Source: Lactococcus hircilactis (lineage in GTDB: Bacteria; Bacillota; Bacilli; Lactobacillales; Streptococcaceae). From it: a stretch of 32,728 bases of DNA. The position numbers were made by a program, and so were the translations under genes. The notes beneath the pieces are model-generated. The model was not told where the DNA came from and did no database searches. It saw only the letters and a program-made list of their open reading frames with translations. Shown piece after piece: positions 22,701 to 30,726 of this stretch (positions are counted from its first letter, which is position 1; every line of letters begins with the position of its first letter). The DNA lies in NCBI RefSeq assembly GCF_009601015.1, contig NZ_WITJ01000016.1, positions 1 to 32,728 on the forward strand. The letters run 5' to 3'.

Positions 22701-24563
22701 CTATTTCTCTCGATACCTAATCAGTCGCATGCCATTGACAATGACGATGAGGATACTGGCTTCGTGGACGAACATACCTGTGCCCATGTTGACAAAACTA
22801 GGTACTAATCCTGTACCTCCAAGAATTAGACCAGCCAGTAAAAAGAGCACAACTACAATCGCAATCACAATATTTTGTGTCATATTGGCAACCGTGCGTT
22901 TACTCAAACCATATGCATGGACAAGTTCGTCAAAACTGGATTTCATTAGCACGATATCGGACGTTTCAATCGCAGTATCAGTACCAGAACCCATTGCAAT
23001 ACCTATATTAGCAAGTGCCAAACTAGGAGAATCGTTGACACCATCACCGATAAAAGCAATTTTTTTACCAGAGTTTTTGAGTGATTTGACAACTTCAGCT
23101 TTTTCTTCAGGCATGAGATTGGCACGTACTTCATCGATGCCGAGTTGGGCGGCGACTGCTTTAGCTGTTGTCTCGTTGTCTCCAGTCAGCATAATCATAC
23201 GAGAAATACCTTCGTGGCGTAGTTCTTCGAGGGATTCTTTGACACCAGAACGTATTTCGTCCGCAATACCATAAATTAGTTGCAATCTGTTATCAGCTGC
23301 GACCAAAACAACTGATGCACCTGAATCAGTGATTTCTGTGATGTCCTGTTTCTGCTCGGGAGAAATCGTAATATGATTAACCACCATCATTTTTTCATTA
23401 CCAATCAATAGGTCGTCTGCGATGATTCCCTGTCCTTTAACAACGTCCGTTTTTTCAAATTTGATAGGATTGAATTTTCCGATCATGCGTACAACTGCCG
23501 TTGCTAATGGGTGATCAGATTCATTTTCTGCTGAAGCAACTGAATCAATCAATTCTTTTGAAGCACCATAATTTTTGACAACAACAACTTCTGTATTGCC
23601 TTTCGTCAGAGTACCCGTCTTATCAAACAGAAGCGTATCAATGTGACTGAAGGTATTCATAACATCACCTCCCTTGATAAGGACGCCTCTTTTTGCACCA
23701 TTACCGATTCCTGCAACATTTGAAACAGGTGCACCAATCACGAGGGCACCAGGGCAACCAAGTACGAGAATCGTGATGGCTAGTTCTAGATTATGACTAA
23801 AAGCCCAAGTAATAGCTGCAATAACAAGTACCGCTGGCGTGTAATACTTAGCAAAGCGGTCGATGAATTTCTCGGCAGGAGATTTGGTATCTTGGGCTTC
23901 TTCGACAAGTTCAATAATTTTACCAAAGGTTGTATCTTCGCCGACTTTTTCTGCTTCTACGTAAATTGTACCGTTTTCTAAGATAGAACCTGCAAAAACT
24001 TTGGTACCAGCTTCCTTTCTGATTTCACGTGATTCACCTGTGATACTGGCTTCGTTGACATAGCCAGATCCTTGGTAAATACGACCATCAACAGGAATTT
24101 GACGTCCGGTTTTTACTAAGAGTTTGTCGCCAATTTCAACTTCATCGATGCCCATTTCTTCGCCATCAGCAGATAGGGCTGTGCTGGGTGCCATATTCGT
24201 GAGTTCTTTGATACTTGATCGCGTTTTTTCAAGCGTTTTTTTCTCCAAAAATCCACCGAAAGCGAAGAGAAAAGTGACAATTGCTGATTCTTCATATTCA
24301 CCGATGAACAAAGCACCGATAACTGCAATAGAAACTAGCAGGTCAATCGAAATTTGTTTCACTTTGATTGCTTGATAGGCATGAATTGCAACAGGTATAA
24401 AACCGATAATACTTGCAATAATCATTGTCGAATTCCAAATCCATATTTGATTTACACCATATTTACCAAGGTATCCGAGTACAATGAGAATGGCTGAGAG
24501 GATAACCAAGTGATTACTGTGTTGTTGAAGTCGTTTTTGAAAGTTCAGTGTTATTTTTGCCAT
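22701..24563 (-). CDS. Heavy-metal P1B-type ATPase with CPG motif
   Basis: An ATP-driven metal pump of 620 aa in the cytoplasmic membrane. Seen in order: two or three N-terminal membrane helices (about 16-85), the actuator TGES at 175-178, the membrane metal site CPG at 270-272, the phosphorylation site DKTGT at 314-318, the HP motif at 351-352, the GDGVND hinge at 506-511 and a final pair of helices. There is no N-terminal metal-binding domain; that function may be supplied by the separate HMA protein. The family resembles ZntA/CadA exporters, but the usual CPC is replaced by CPG, so the substrate (Zn, Cd, Co, Fe or Mn) is uncertain. SD AAAGGAAG precedes the ATG. Expression is probably activated by Flp. 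Confidence 0.93.
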   Translation of the reverse strand: MAKITLNFQKRLQQHSNHLVILSAILIVLGYLGKYGVNQIWIWNSTMIIASIIGFIPVAIHAYQAIKVKQISIDLLVSIAVIGALFIGEYEESAIVTFLFAFGGFLEKKTLEKTRSSIKELTNMAPSTALSADGEEMGIDEVEIGDKLLVKTGRQIPVDGRIYQGSGYVNEASITGESREIRKEAGTKVFAGSILENGTIYVEAEKVGEDTTFGKIIELVEEAQDTKSPAEKFIDRFAKYYTPAVLVIAAITWAFSHNLELAITILVLGCPGALVIGAPVSNVAGIGNGAKRGVLIKGGDVMNTFSHIDTLLFDKTGTLTKGNTEVVVVKNYGASKELIDSVASAENESDHPLATAVVRMIGKFNPIKFEKTDVVKGQGIIADDLLIGNEKMMVVNHITISPEQKQDITEITDSGASVVLVAADNRLQLIYGIADEIRSGVKESLEELRHEGISRMIMLTGDNETTAKAVAAQLGIDEVRANLMPEEKAEVVKSLKNSGKKIAFIGDGVNDSPSLALANIGIAMGSGTDTAIETSDIVLMKSSFDELVHAYGLSKRTVANMTQNIVIAIVVVLFLLAGLILGGTGLVPSFVNMGTGMFVHEASILIVIVNGMRLIRYREK

Positions 24564-24597
24564 ATTTTCTACTTCCTTTAATTTTCTTTATGATACT

Positions 24598-24639
24598 AGT
24601 ATAGCGCTACCCTTACAGATAAAAATTGATAACTATCAA
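24598..24639 (-). promoter_or_regulatory. Flp/FNR-box promoter of the P-type ATPase gene
   Basis: Perfect dyad TTGAT-AGTT-ATCAA (24626-24639) followed after exactly 22 bp by TATACT (24598-24603) on the minus strand. The spacing is identical to that at 22032-22073, placing the box near -41.5. Confidence 0.85.
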
Positions 24640-24753
24640 GAAAATAAAACGATTGAAAAAAGTCATATAATAAGGGAAAATGACTTGCTGCAAACAAGTC
24701 CAATATAGCCGAGTAAAAGTCGGTGGTCGTATTTAGTTCGAGAACCGTTAACT

Positions 24754-24781
24754 GATGTGCACCCCAAAAGTTAGACTTTTT
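24754..24781. mobile_element. Right-end remnant of an older IS3-family element
   Basis: GTGCACCCCAAAAGTTAGAC followed by a T-run lies directly beside the intact IS at 24782. With the transposase C-terminus on the other side (26043-26410) it forms the two halves of an older IS interrupted by the younger one. The sequence 24640-24753 before it shows no gene. Confidence 0.55.
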
Positions 24782-24821
24782 TGGAAAGTCAACGAAAAAC
24801 TAGACACGGAGTTAAGAGAAT

Positions 24822-25661
24822 TTAAGAATTATATTTTTCAAAGTCTTTTGGAGACTTGTAATCAAGACCTGAATGCATCCTTTTTGTATTGTAATAGGTC
24901 TCAATGTATTTAAATATTTCTTGAGTAGCCTCAGCTCTTGTCTCAAAATGAGCATCATCAATAAGCTCCCTCTTTAGCGTCTTATAAAAAGACTCCATCA
25001 TTGCATTGTCATAGGGATTTCCTTTACGACTCATGCTAGATTGAGCACCGACTTGACGAAGAGTAGATTGATAACGAGAGCTTGTATATTGACTCCCTTG
25101 ATCAGTATGGACAATCAAGCCAGGCTGAGGCTGTTCTTTCCCACAAGCTTGTAAGAAGCAATCCCTCACCAGTTTATCTTGCATCCGTGAAGACATTGAC
25201 CAGCCTACAATCTTACGTGAAAAAACGTCGATATTCACGGCTAAGTATAAGGTGCCTTCTTTGGTAGGGATATAGGTCATGTCTCCCAGCCATACTTTAT
25301 TAGGAGCTGTTGCTTTAAAGATCTGATTAATTAAATTGGGTCTTGAAAGCGAAGCTCCTTTTCTGTTGTAATGTTTATATTTATAACGGCTTCCCTTGGC
25401 ATAAAGTCCCATCAAGTGCATCAGTTTCCCAACACGTTTCGTGTTGGTCATAATACCAGTATTATGAAGTACCTTGGTAATTCTAACCGCACCATAGCGT
25501 CCCTTATGCTCATGAAAGACAGCTTTTATCTTCTCTGAGAGAATTTCTCTCTCCACTTGTTGTTTTGAAGGACGACGATGCATGTATTCATAGAAACCTG
25601 AGCGAGAAACCTTAAGAACTTTTACTGCATGCTTAATTTTTATCTTCCCATGATGTTTCAA
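24822..25661 (-). CDS. IS3-family transposase OrfB (DDE domain)
   Basis: Catalytic half of the transposase, 279 aa if read from the TTG at 25661. In practice it is made as an OrfAB fusion by -1 slippage at AAAAAAG (25709-25715), after which the frame reads KKVPGLLEAKQVKRFEFLLK into this gene. HTH_21 region (HEHKGRYGAVRI, about 49-60), then GDMTYIPT (D), HTDQGSQYTSS (D) and NAMMESFYKTLKRE (E). All three catalytic residues are present and the gene is undamaged. Confidence 0.93.
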   Translation of the reverse strand: MKHHGKIKIKHAVKVLKVSRSGFYEYMHRRPSKQQVEREILSEKIKAVFHEHKGRYGAVRITKVLHNTGIMTNTKRVGKLMHLMGLYAKGSRYKYKHYNRKGASLSRPNLINQIFKATAPNKVWLGDMTYIPTKEGTLYLAVNIDVFSRKIVGWSMSSRMQDKLVRDCFLQACGKEQPQPGLIVHTDQGSQYTSSRYQSTLRQVGAQSSMSRKGNPYDNAMMESFYKTLKRELIDDAHFETRAEATQEIFKYIETYYNTKRMHSGLDYKSPKDFEKYNS

Positions 25662-25678
25662 GAGAAATTCAAAACGTT

Positions 25679-25969
25679 TTACTTGCTTCGCTTCAAGAAG
25701 ACCCGGAACTTTTTTAGAAGTTCAAGTTCCTCCTGAAGATAACGATTTCCTTTCTCTAACAATTTAATCTTATGTTGGGCATCAGCTAGGGCTGTCCCAT
25801 TGCCTGGAAAAGCACTTTCTCCATATTCTTCAACTTCTTGAACCCAGCGATAAAGACTATTGGTATGAACCTCAAGCTCTTGGCTGACTTCTTTAACAGA
25901 GTAACCCTCTTCAAGAATGAGTTTTACTGCAGAATTTTTAAATTGTTTATCGAATTTTCTTCTTGCCAT
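25679..25969 (-). CDS. IS3-family OrfA
   Basis: A 96-aa HTH protein from the ATG at 25969 (AAAGG six bases upstream). The HTH (KLILEEGYSVKEVSQELEVH) binds the IS ends; the C-terminal leucine zipper (IKLLEKGNRYLQEELELLKK) drives oligomerisation and is where the -1 frameshift into orfB occurs. Unshifted translation ends at 25679. Confidence 0.92.
   Translation of the reverse strand: MARRKFDKQFKNSAVKLILEEGYSVKEVSQELEVHTNSLYRWVQEVEEYGESAFPGNGTALADAQHKIKLLEKGNRYLQEELELLKKFRVFLKRSK
25709..25715 (-). promoter_or_regulatory. Programmed -1 frameshift site of the IS3-family element
   Basis: A AAA AAG heptamer (minus strand) in the overlap of orfA and orfB. Slipping back by one base joins the two frames without a stop, as in other IS3 elements. 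Confidence 0.85.
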
Positions 25970-26042
25970 AATAAACCTTTCCACGATTTCTCTTAACTTT
26001 GTGTCTAGTTTATTATAACCTTTCCAAAATACTTGGATTTTT

Positions 26043-26410
26043 TTAATTGTTTTGGTAATTCAAGCGAAATTGAATTGGACTCATCCAGTTCAATTTTTGT
26101 TTGATTCGTTTTGTATTATAGTACCTAATCCAGCTTACAATAACCTGCTCAAGTTCTTCGAAAGACGATAAGATATGTCCATAATAAATTTCTTGTTTAA
26201 GTAGCCCAAAGAAATTCTCCATGACTGAATTATCATGACCGTTTCCTTTACGGCTCATAGACTGAAAAATTCGATGGGATCTTAATTTAGAAACATAGTC
26301 TCTCATTTGGTATCCCCATCCTTGATCTGAGTGGAAAGTACGTCGATAAGGACAATCAGATGTCACAGCTACGGCTTTATTTAGAGCAGTCTCAATTGAT
26401 TGATAAGTCT
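26043..26410 (-). pseudogene. C-terminal remnant of an IS150-like IS3-family transposase
   Basis: A frame without a valid start reads from SIETALNKAVAVTSD through FHSDQGWGYQ (second D), GHDNSVMENFFGLLKQE (catalytic E) and YYNTKRIKQKLNWMSP to a TAA at 26043. A TAG closes it upstream near 26411, where unrelated sequence begins. The N-terminal two thirds, including the first catalytic D, are gone, so it is inactive. The younger IS (24782-26026) landed 17 bp after its stop. Confidence 0.85.
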
Positions 26411-26538
26411 AGTGGTAATAAGTCAAATATAAAGTCACAGAATTCTTAGTAAAAATCTTAAAAAAAGACAGCACGAAAGATTCCAGTAAAAATTTACAAT
26501 TTTTTACTAGGCCAAATCAAGGAATTGTGCAGATAAAA

Positions 26539-27795
26539 CTAATTATCTTCCATAAACCTCCTTGGTGGCGTATAGGGTTGGTGATTGCGTAGTAGCACAT
26601 CCACCAGACGCACAAGTTTTCTTGCGGTTAAAACGACGGCTCTCTTGTGTTTATGCTTAGGAACTTCGTCTTTCTTCTTGTAAAATTCTGCGTATTCCAC
26701 GTTATACCTTCGTACCGAATCGGCGGCTTCGACTAGGTAATATCGAAGGTAACGGTTACCTCTTTTTACAAGAGAAGTATTTTGAGAAGAAGTATTTCCA
26801 GATTGGTTTTCTTTCCAATTTAATCCAGTATATTTAGCGACTTGAGGGTGGTCTTTAAAACGATCAATCTGACCAATTTCAGCGATAATCCCTGCGGCGA
26901 AAACCTTCCCTATACCAGGAACGCTTGTTAAGCATTGATATTCAGGGAGAACTTCTACCATGTCTTCAATCGCACGATCAATTTCTTTTATCATCTTTTC
27001 TAAGCTTCGTATTTCCCGAGCGAGAAGGCTGAGAACTGTATTGACAGAGTCTTGTTGTACATGAGATAAGCGGTAAGAACCAGTTATTGCAGCTTGAATC
27101 ACTTTTGCTAATTTATCCGGGGCTTTAAATTTACCTCTTCCTAATTTCTGGATTAATTCTACGAATTTTTCTAGAGGGAGTGAAGCTAATTCATCGAGTG
27201 TGTAGTCTTCAACCATTAAAGTCATGATCGTTGCGCTCCAGATATTTGTACTCAATTGATGATTCTTTAATTCTATGGAAAGCGTATTACACTTGTAATA
27301 GATATTTTCTATAAAGTGCTGTTTGGTACGAACTAATTGTTCAATGAGTTGAAGTCTGGTTCTTGTGAGGTGCTGAAGCGCATTGTATTTTTCTTCTTTT
27401 AGGTAAGATTTTGTGAAGCGTTCAATACGAAAATAGTCCGCAATGTAGAAGGCGTCAAGCGTATCATTTTTATTTTCTTCAAAGGCTTCACGGTATTTCT
27501 TGATTTTAGCGGGTTGCTCAATTATGACCTCCACTCTAAGCTGTTTTAATTCAGAATCTTCGTAAAAAAACATTGCTGGATGAAAACTGTATAAAGATGT
27601 TGCCTCCATTCCAATAACAATGCGTTCAAAGTGGTAGATGTCATTGAAACGAAGGACTTGTTCTTTAATTTCAGAAGCCCCAATGATATCATTACCGAAA
27701 GTAGCAGAGAAAAGTACCTTCATCTCAATATCATTGGTCATGATACAGACCTCTAATTTGGTAGAGCTAATGTCTAAACCTACAAAACATTTCAT
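26539..27795 (-). CDS. IS110-family DEDD recombinase
   Basis: A 418-aa protein with an N-terminal RuvC-like DEDD domain: D8 in VGLDIS, E64 in GMEAT, D111 and D114 in NDTLDAFYIAD. A coiled-coil middle is followed by the Transposase_20 domain with SVPGIG at 291-296. A serine-rich ENQSGNTSSQNTS stretch (329-341) probably holds the serine nucleophile. IS110 enzymes cut and rejoin DNA guided by a bridge RNA encoded in the element's own noncoding end. AAAGGAGG precedes the ATG. The long region upstream (27796-28095) is the expected place for that RNA. Element ends cannot be fixed because the family lacks typical inverted repeats; 26411-26538 probably includes the other end. Confidence 0.93.
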   Translation of the reverse strand: MKCFVGLDISSTKLEVCIMTNDIEMKVLFSATFGNDIIGASEIKEQVLRFNDIYHFERIVIGMEATSLYSFHPAMFFYEDSELKQLRVEVIIEQPAKIKKYREAFEENKNDTLDAFYIADYFRIERFTKSYLKEEKYNALQHLTRTRLQLIEQLVRTKQHFIENIYYKCNTLSIELKNHQLSTNIWSATIMTLMVEDYTLDELASLPLEKFVELIQKLGRGKFKAPDKLAKVIQAAITGSYRLSHVQQDSVNTVLSLLAREIRSLEKMIKEIDRAIEDMVEVLPEYQCLTSVPGIGKVFAAGIIAEIGQIDRFKDHPQVAKYTGLNWKENQSGNTSSQNTSLVKRGNRYLRYYLVEAADSVRRYNVEYAEFYKKKDEVPKHKHKRAVVLTARKLVRLVDVLLRNHQPYTPPRRFMEDN

Positions 27796-27830
27796 TTGGA
27801 AGGACCTCCTTTCTTTTGATTAGGAAAATA

Positions 27831-28091
27831 TACTTGACTACTGAGAGATTCCCCAGAATACTGTATCCCATCATCCTCGCTTATTAGAATACTCATCACA
27901 AAGGTTACTTACCGCCTGCTCACTACTAAGAGCAGAGTAATATCTGTGGAAACAGCTAGTGGGTTTGAAGTTGTGATACAGCTCGGGTCGCAGACTTACC
28001 TAGAAGACAAAGCAACAAGGAGGAGAACCATATTCCTTTTGAGTCCATTCCTAAGAATAATTATTCTGGGAAATATCACAATAGTCAAGTA
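27831..28091 (-). ncRNA. Probable IS110 bridge-RNA region
   Basis: About 300 bp of noncoding sequence precede the IS110 recombinase gene, much more than a promoter needs. A 30-bp imperfect inverted repeat (27831-27860 and 28062-28091, 26 of 30 matching, both ending in TAGTCAAGTA or its complement) encloses the segment. Inside are smaller hairpins, for example CTGCTC/GAGCAG near 27915. In IS110-group elements the noncoding end upstream of the gene is transcribed into a bridge RNA with loops pairing to target and donor DNA. The assignment follows from family and position; strand and exact ends are inferred and no loop has been matched to a flank. Confidence 0.55.
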
Positions 28092-28162
28092 AAGCAAAAA
28101 TAAATTGATAGAAAATCGGGATAAAAAATCTCAATAATTTATATTATACGAGGAGGAAAAAG

Positions 28163-28458
28163 ATGTCAGTTGACCGTTCATATAGCCCCTATGAAGTCAT
28201 CCGTGCTTATCACGATAGAGGGATGATGAAATGGGGAGCATTTGCGACAGGAGAACTCACGAAGGCTCAAAATAGCGTTGAAAAAGAAAAAAAGATGATA
28301 AGGTAATTCAAACATTACCACATCATCTAGTGCTTCATCTTCTTAATCAGTCTTTTTCAAATCAAGTCCAAATCAAAGTTAAATATCAATCAAAAAATAA
28401 ATTAAATGAAGTCTATGGTTTTGTATCAGAATTTATCAAGAATCAAGTGAGAATATAA
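28163..28458 (+). pseudogene. YolD-like protein gene split by a single-base frameshift
   Basis: An ATG with GAGGAGG upstream opens a 47-codon frame containing YHDRGMMKWGAFATGELTK, the D-RG--KW core of YolD-like proteins. It stops at 28304. The -1 frame takes over at an A7 run just before the stop and reads DDKVIQTLPHHLVLHLLNQS to a TAA at 28456. Adding one A gives a continuous 98-residue protein of normal YolD length. The run ends in A AAA AAG, so programmed slippage or a homopolymer sequencing error are alternatives to a mutation. YolD genes usually sit beside a UmuC-like polymerase gene; none is present here. Confidence 0.6.
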
Positions 28459-28514
28459 TCAACAGATAAAATCTATCTCATATCCATTGAACAAATTATA
28501 AATATTTCCTAAAT

Positions 28515-28542
28515 AAAAAGGGGCTAATTTTTGCCCCTTTTT
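28515..28542. terminator. Bidirectional terminator between yolD remnant and parB
   Basis: AAAAAGGGGC pairs perfectly with GCCCCTTTTT around an 8-base loop. It overlaps the parB stop codon and serves both strands. It is one of four hairpins in this region built on GGGGCTAA. Confidence 0.88.
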
Positions 28543-29269
28543 ATTTCATCAACAACTCAATCAATTTTTTCTTGATTTCTTGTTCTTCTTCCGTTCCCTC
28601 AAACTCTAATTTTTCTAATTGAGTTTCAATTTTCTTTAACTGCGTGATTGGCTTTTTAGCGGTTTTCTTTTGGGGGCTAATTTTTGCCCCCTCTTCTTCT
28701 CCACCTTGTTCTTTAGCTTTTCTAATCAGTTTTTGAGCGGTATAATGACTGATACCAAATCTTTCGGCAATTAAGTCCCTAGTCTTTCCTTTAACAGGTT
28801 TTCCGTTGATTTGTACCCCTTGTTTTTTGGCTTTATCTAAAATATCCATATAGTCATCAATGATGGCTATTTTTTCTTCTTCTGGCATTTTTAAGAGCGA
28901 GCGAGTTTGTAGGTTAGTTTCATGCAACTTTAGTCTTGTTACAAGCTCGTCCTCGTCTTCATCAACTTTCTTAGCGAGAACTTCGTAATCTTCAGGGAGT
29001 CTATTTTCACTAATTAGTTTTTTAATAGCATTAAATCGTCTATGCCCTGCAATCAATTCATAGCTATATTTATCACGTTGTTTAACAAGAACGGGTTGTA
29101 ATAAGCCTAACTCGTCTATGCTATCAGCTAACTTATCAATGTCAACTAAATCATAGTTGTTATTCTCATTTTCCTTTATCTCCTCAATAGGAATATTTTT
29201 TGTATTTGTTTTTTTTCGCTTGTGTTCGTCCTTGTTCATAAGGTCTGTAAATCCGAAACTATTACTCAT
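28541..29269 (-). CDS. parB: ParB-like partition protein
   Basis: A 242-aa DNA-binding partition protein. The ParB/Spo0J N-terminal domain has DSIDELGLLQPVLV (about 49-62) and the CTP-binding box ELIAGHRRFNA (71-81). An HTH (about 162-187, TRDLIAERFGISHYTAQKLI) would bind parS, and a charged coiled-coil end (about 205-242) would dimerise. Between them (about 190-200) the coding DNA contains a GGGGGC/GCCCCC hairpin like the nearby terminators. It is encoded 4 bp after parA and completes an active partition system with it. Confidence 0.9.
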   Translation of the reverse strand: MSNSFGFTDLMNKDEHKRKKTNTKNIPIEEIKENENNNYDLVDIDKLADSIDELGLLQPVLVKQRDKYSYELIAGHRRFNAIKKLISENRLPEDYEVLAKKVDEDEDELVTRLKLHETNLQTRSLLKMPEEEKIAIIDDYMDILDKAKKQGVQINGKPVKGKTRDLIAERFGISHYTAQKLIRKAKEQGGEEEGAKISPQKKTAKKPITQLKKIETQLEKLEFEGTEEEQEIKKKLIELLMK

Positions 29270-29273
29270 TTTT

Positions 29274-30032
29274 TTAACCCCTTTTTACTATTTCATCAAT
29301 AAGATTTAAATAATCATCTTTTACTTTAGAACTTTTAGAACTATCAATTAATACCTCATTCTTTAAAGCACTTTCTGTAACTGGCTTAGCTTGATGTCGT
29401 ATTGTAGTTTCAAATCTATTCCCAGATATTTCTTGAATAAATTGTTTATCAATATTATTTCTGTTGACCATTGTGTAAAGTACGGTCACCTCTGTATCTA
29501 ACTCATAATCATCAATAATTTGATTGATGTTCTTTAAAGTCGTTCTATAACCTTCAAGTGCAAATTTATCAATTTTTATTGGGATGATAATTTCATCACT
29601 CGCAATAATAATATTGAGAGTAATTAGATTAATTGTTGGAGCACAATCAATAATACAATAATCATATTTAGAATCTAGTTTCTTTAAAACTTTTTTTACA
29701 ATGTTTGATGAATTACGATTGAATGAATTTCTTACTTTCAATTCACTTTCAGCAACTGCTAAACTTGAACCAATCATGTCCAAATTCTCACTTACGTTAT
29801 AAACATACTGGTCAACATCATCTAGTTTTTCATCAACTATCAGTTCTGCAAAACCTTTATAATCCTCTTTCGAGCGTTCATCTTCAAGAAAAATACTTGT
29901 TGCATTAGCTTGCATATCTGTATCAATCAACAGAGTTTTGAACCCTCTATTTGCTAAACCTTTTGCTATATTTCCACTTGTTGTTGTTTTAGCAACTCCA
30001 CCTTTTAAGTTTAATAGACTTATTGTTTTCAT
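29274..30032 (-). CDS. parA: ParA-family partition ATPase
   Basis: A Walker-type ATPase of 252 aa. The deviant Walker A KGGVAKTT lies at residues 10-17, the A' strand LLIDTDMQANAT at about 34-45 and the Walker B-like YCIIDCAP around 125-132. Short length without an N-terminal HTH marks a type Ib ParA, in which regulation is done by another protein, here perhaps the 77-aa HTH protein encoded 9 bp upstream. It moves plasmid copies over the nucleoid together with ParB. Confidence 0.95.
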   Translation of the reverse strand: MKTISLLNLKGGVAKTTTSGNIAKGLANRGFKTLLIDTDMQANATSIFLEDERSKEDYKGFAELIVDEKLDDVDQYVYNVSENLDMIGSSLAVAESELKVRNSFNRNSSNIVKKVLKKLDSKYDYCIIDCAPTINLITLNIIIASDEIIIPIKIDKFALEGYRTTLKNINQIIDDYELDTEVTVLYTMVNRNNIDKQFIQEISGNRFETTIRHQAKPVTESALKNEVLIDSSKSSKVKDDYLNLIDEIVKRG

Positions 30033-30041
30033 ATTTTCTCT

Positions 30042-30275
30042 CTATTCTTTATTTATATTTTCATGAGTCTTTGCGAAATGATAAAGTCCCTCTAACGTTT
30101 CAAATTTAGTGTTACCCAATGTCGTTTTTCTATTTCTTAGGTTTGAAATCGTCATCCTAGAAACTTTTATTCCAATTTTTTCGAGTTCTTTCTCAATATA
30201 CCAACCAGAAAAATTTTCGTCATCATCGAGTAGTCTCTGTACCACGTTTTTAATTTCATCTGTTACTTTTTCCAT
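30042..30275 (-). CDS. Small HTH protein, probable regulator of the par operon
   Basis: A 77-aa protein whose second half (SRMTISNLRNRKTTLGNTKF, about 39-58, then TLEGLYHFA) is a Cro/XRE-like helix-turn-helix. It is first in the operon with parA and parB, with 9 bp to parA. As the short ParA has no DNA-binding domain of its own, this protein is a good candidate for repressing the operon. It might instead control copy number. Confidence 0.75.
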   Translation of the reverse strand: MEKVTDEIKNVVQRLLDDDENFSGWYIEKELEKIGIKVSRMTISNLRNRKTTLGNTKFETLEGLYHFAKTHENINKE

Positions 30276-30499
30276 ATCAACCTTTCTTCACAAATATACG
30301 ATACTTGCGAAAACTATATTTTTATAATTCATTATTTCATTCTCAGCCCTCTCACATTTTGTGGTAAACATTCTTACTTTTTCTCTGTCCAAAGGTTTGA
30401 AGCAAGAAGTTGTTTTATTTTTACTATACATCTATTGTATCGTAAATTTATGTTTACGTCAAGGGTTTTTACGGTTTTTCTTAAATTTTTTATATAAAA

Positions 30500-30529
30500 A
30501 TAAAGGGGGCTAAATTTAGCCCCCTTTAT
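30500..30529. terminator. Perfect hairpin, repeat unit 1
   Basis: A continuous palindrome with 15-bp arms centred on GGGGGCTAAATTTAGCCCCC, flanked by A and T runs; works as a terminator on both strands. Confidence 0.85.
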
Positions 30530-30726
30530 CAATTAAGAATCAAGTTTAATTCCCTCATTTTTTTGGAGGGAAATTTTGTCGAATATTGATAAGAACAATT
30601 AATTTTGATATACTTACTTATATCAAACCTCTCTGGTTTGTGGTAGCTTTTTGCTCTTTCTCTGTCCAAAAGGTTGAGAGTAAAAAGTTTTTTTTTAGAG
30701 GAAAAGTTCATTCATATATTCGTTCC

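Larger units (their letters stand above)
24782..26026 (-). mobile_element. Intact IS3-family element, IS904-like
   Basis: A 1245-bp element with imperfect inverted repeats of about 39 bp; both ends begin TGGAAAG and share ACTAGACAC and AGTTAAGAGAA. It contains orfA and orfB with a slippery heptamer. Length and ends resemble lactococcal IS904/IS1077; the exact name needs comparison with a reference. It is inserted near the 3' end of another IS3-type transposase gene. Confidence 0.88.

Noticed and set aside
24660..24753. Possible tRNA or structured RNA upstream of the IS3 stack
   Set aside because: Short GC-richer pieces are present but no cloverleaf or convincing stem could be drawn.
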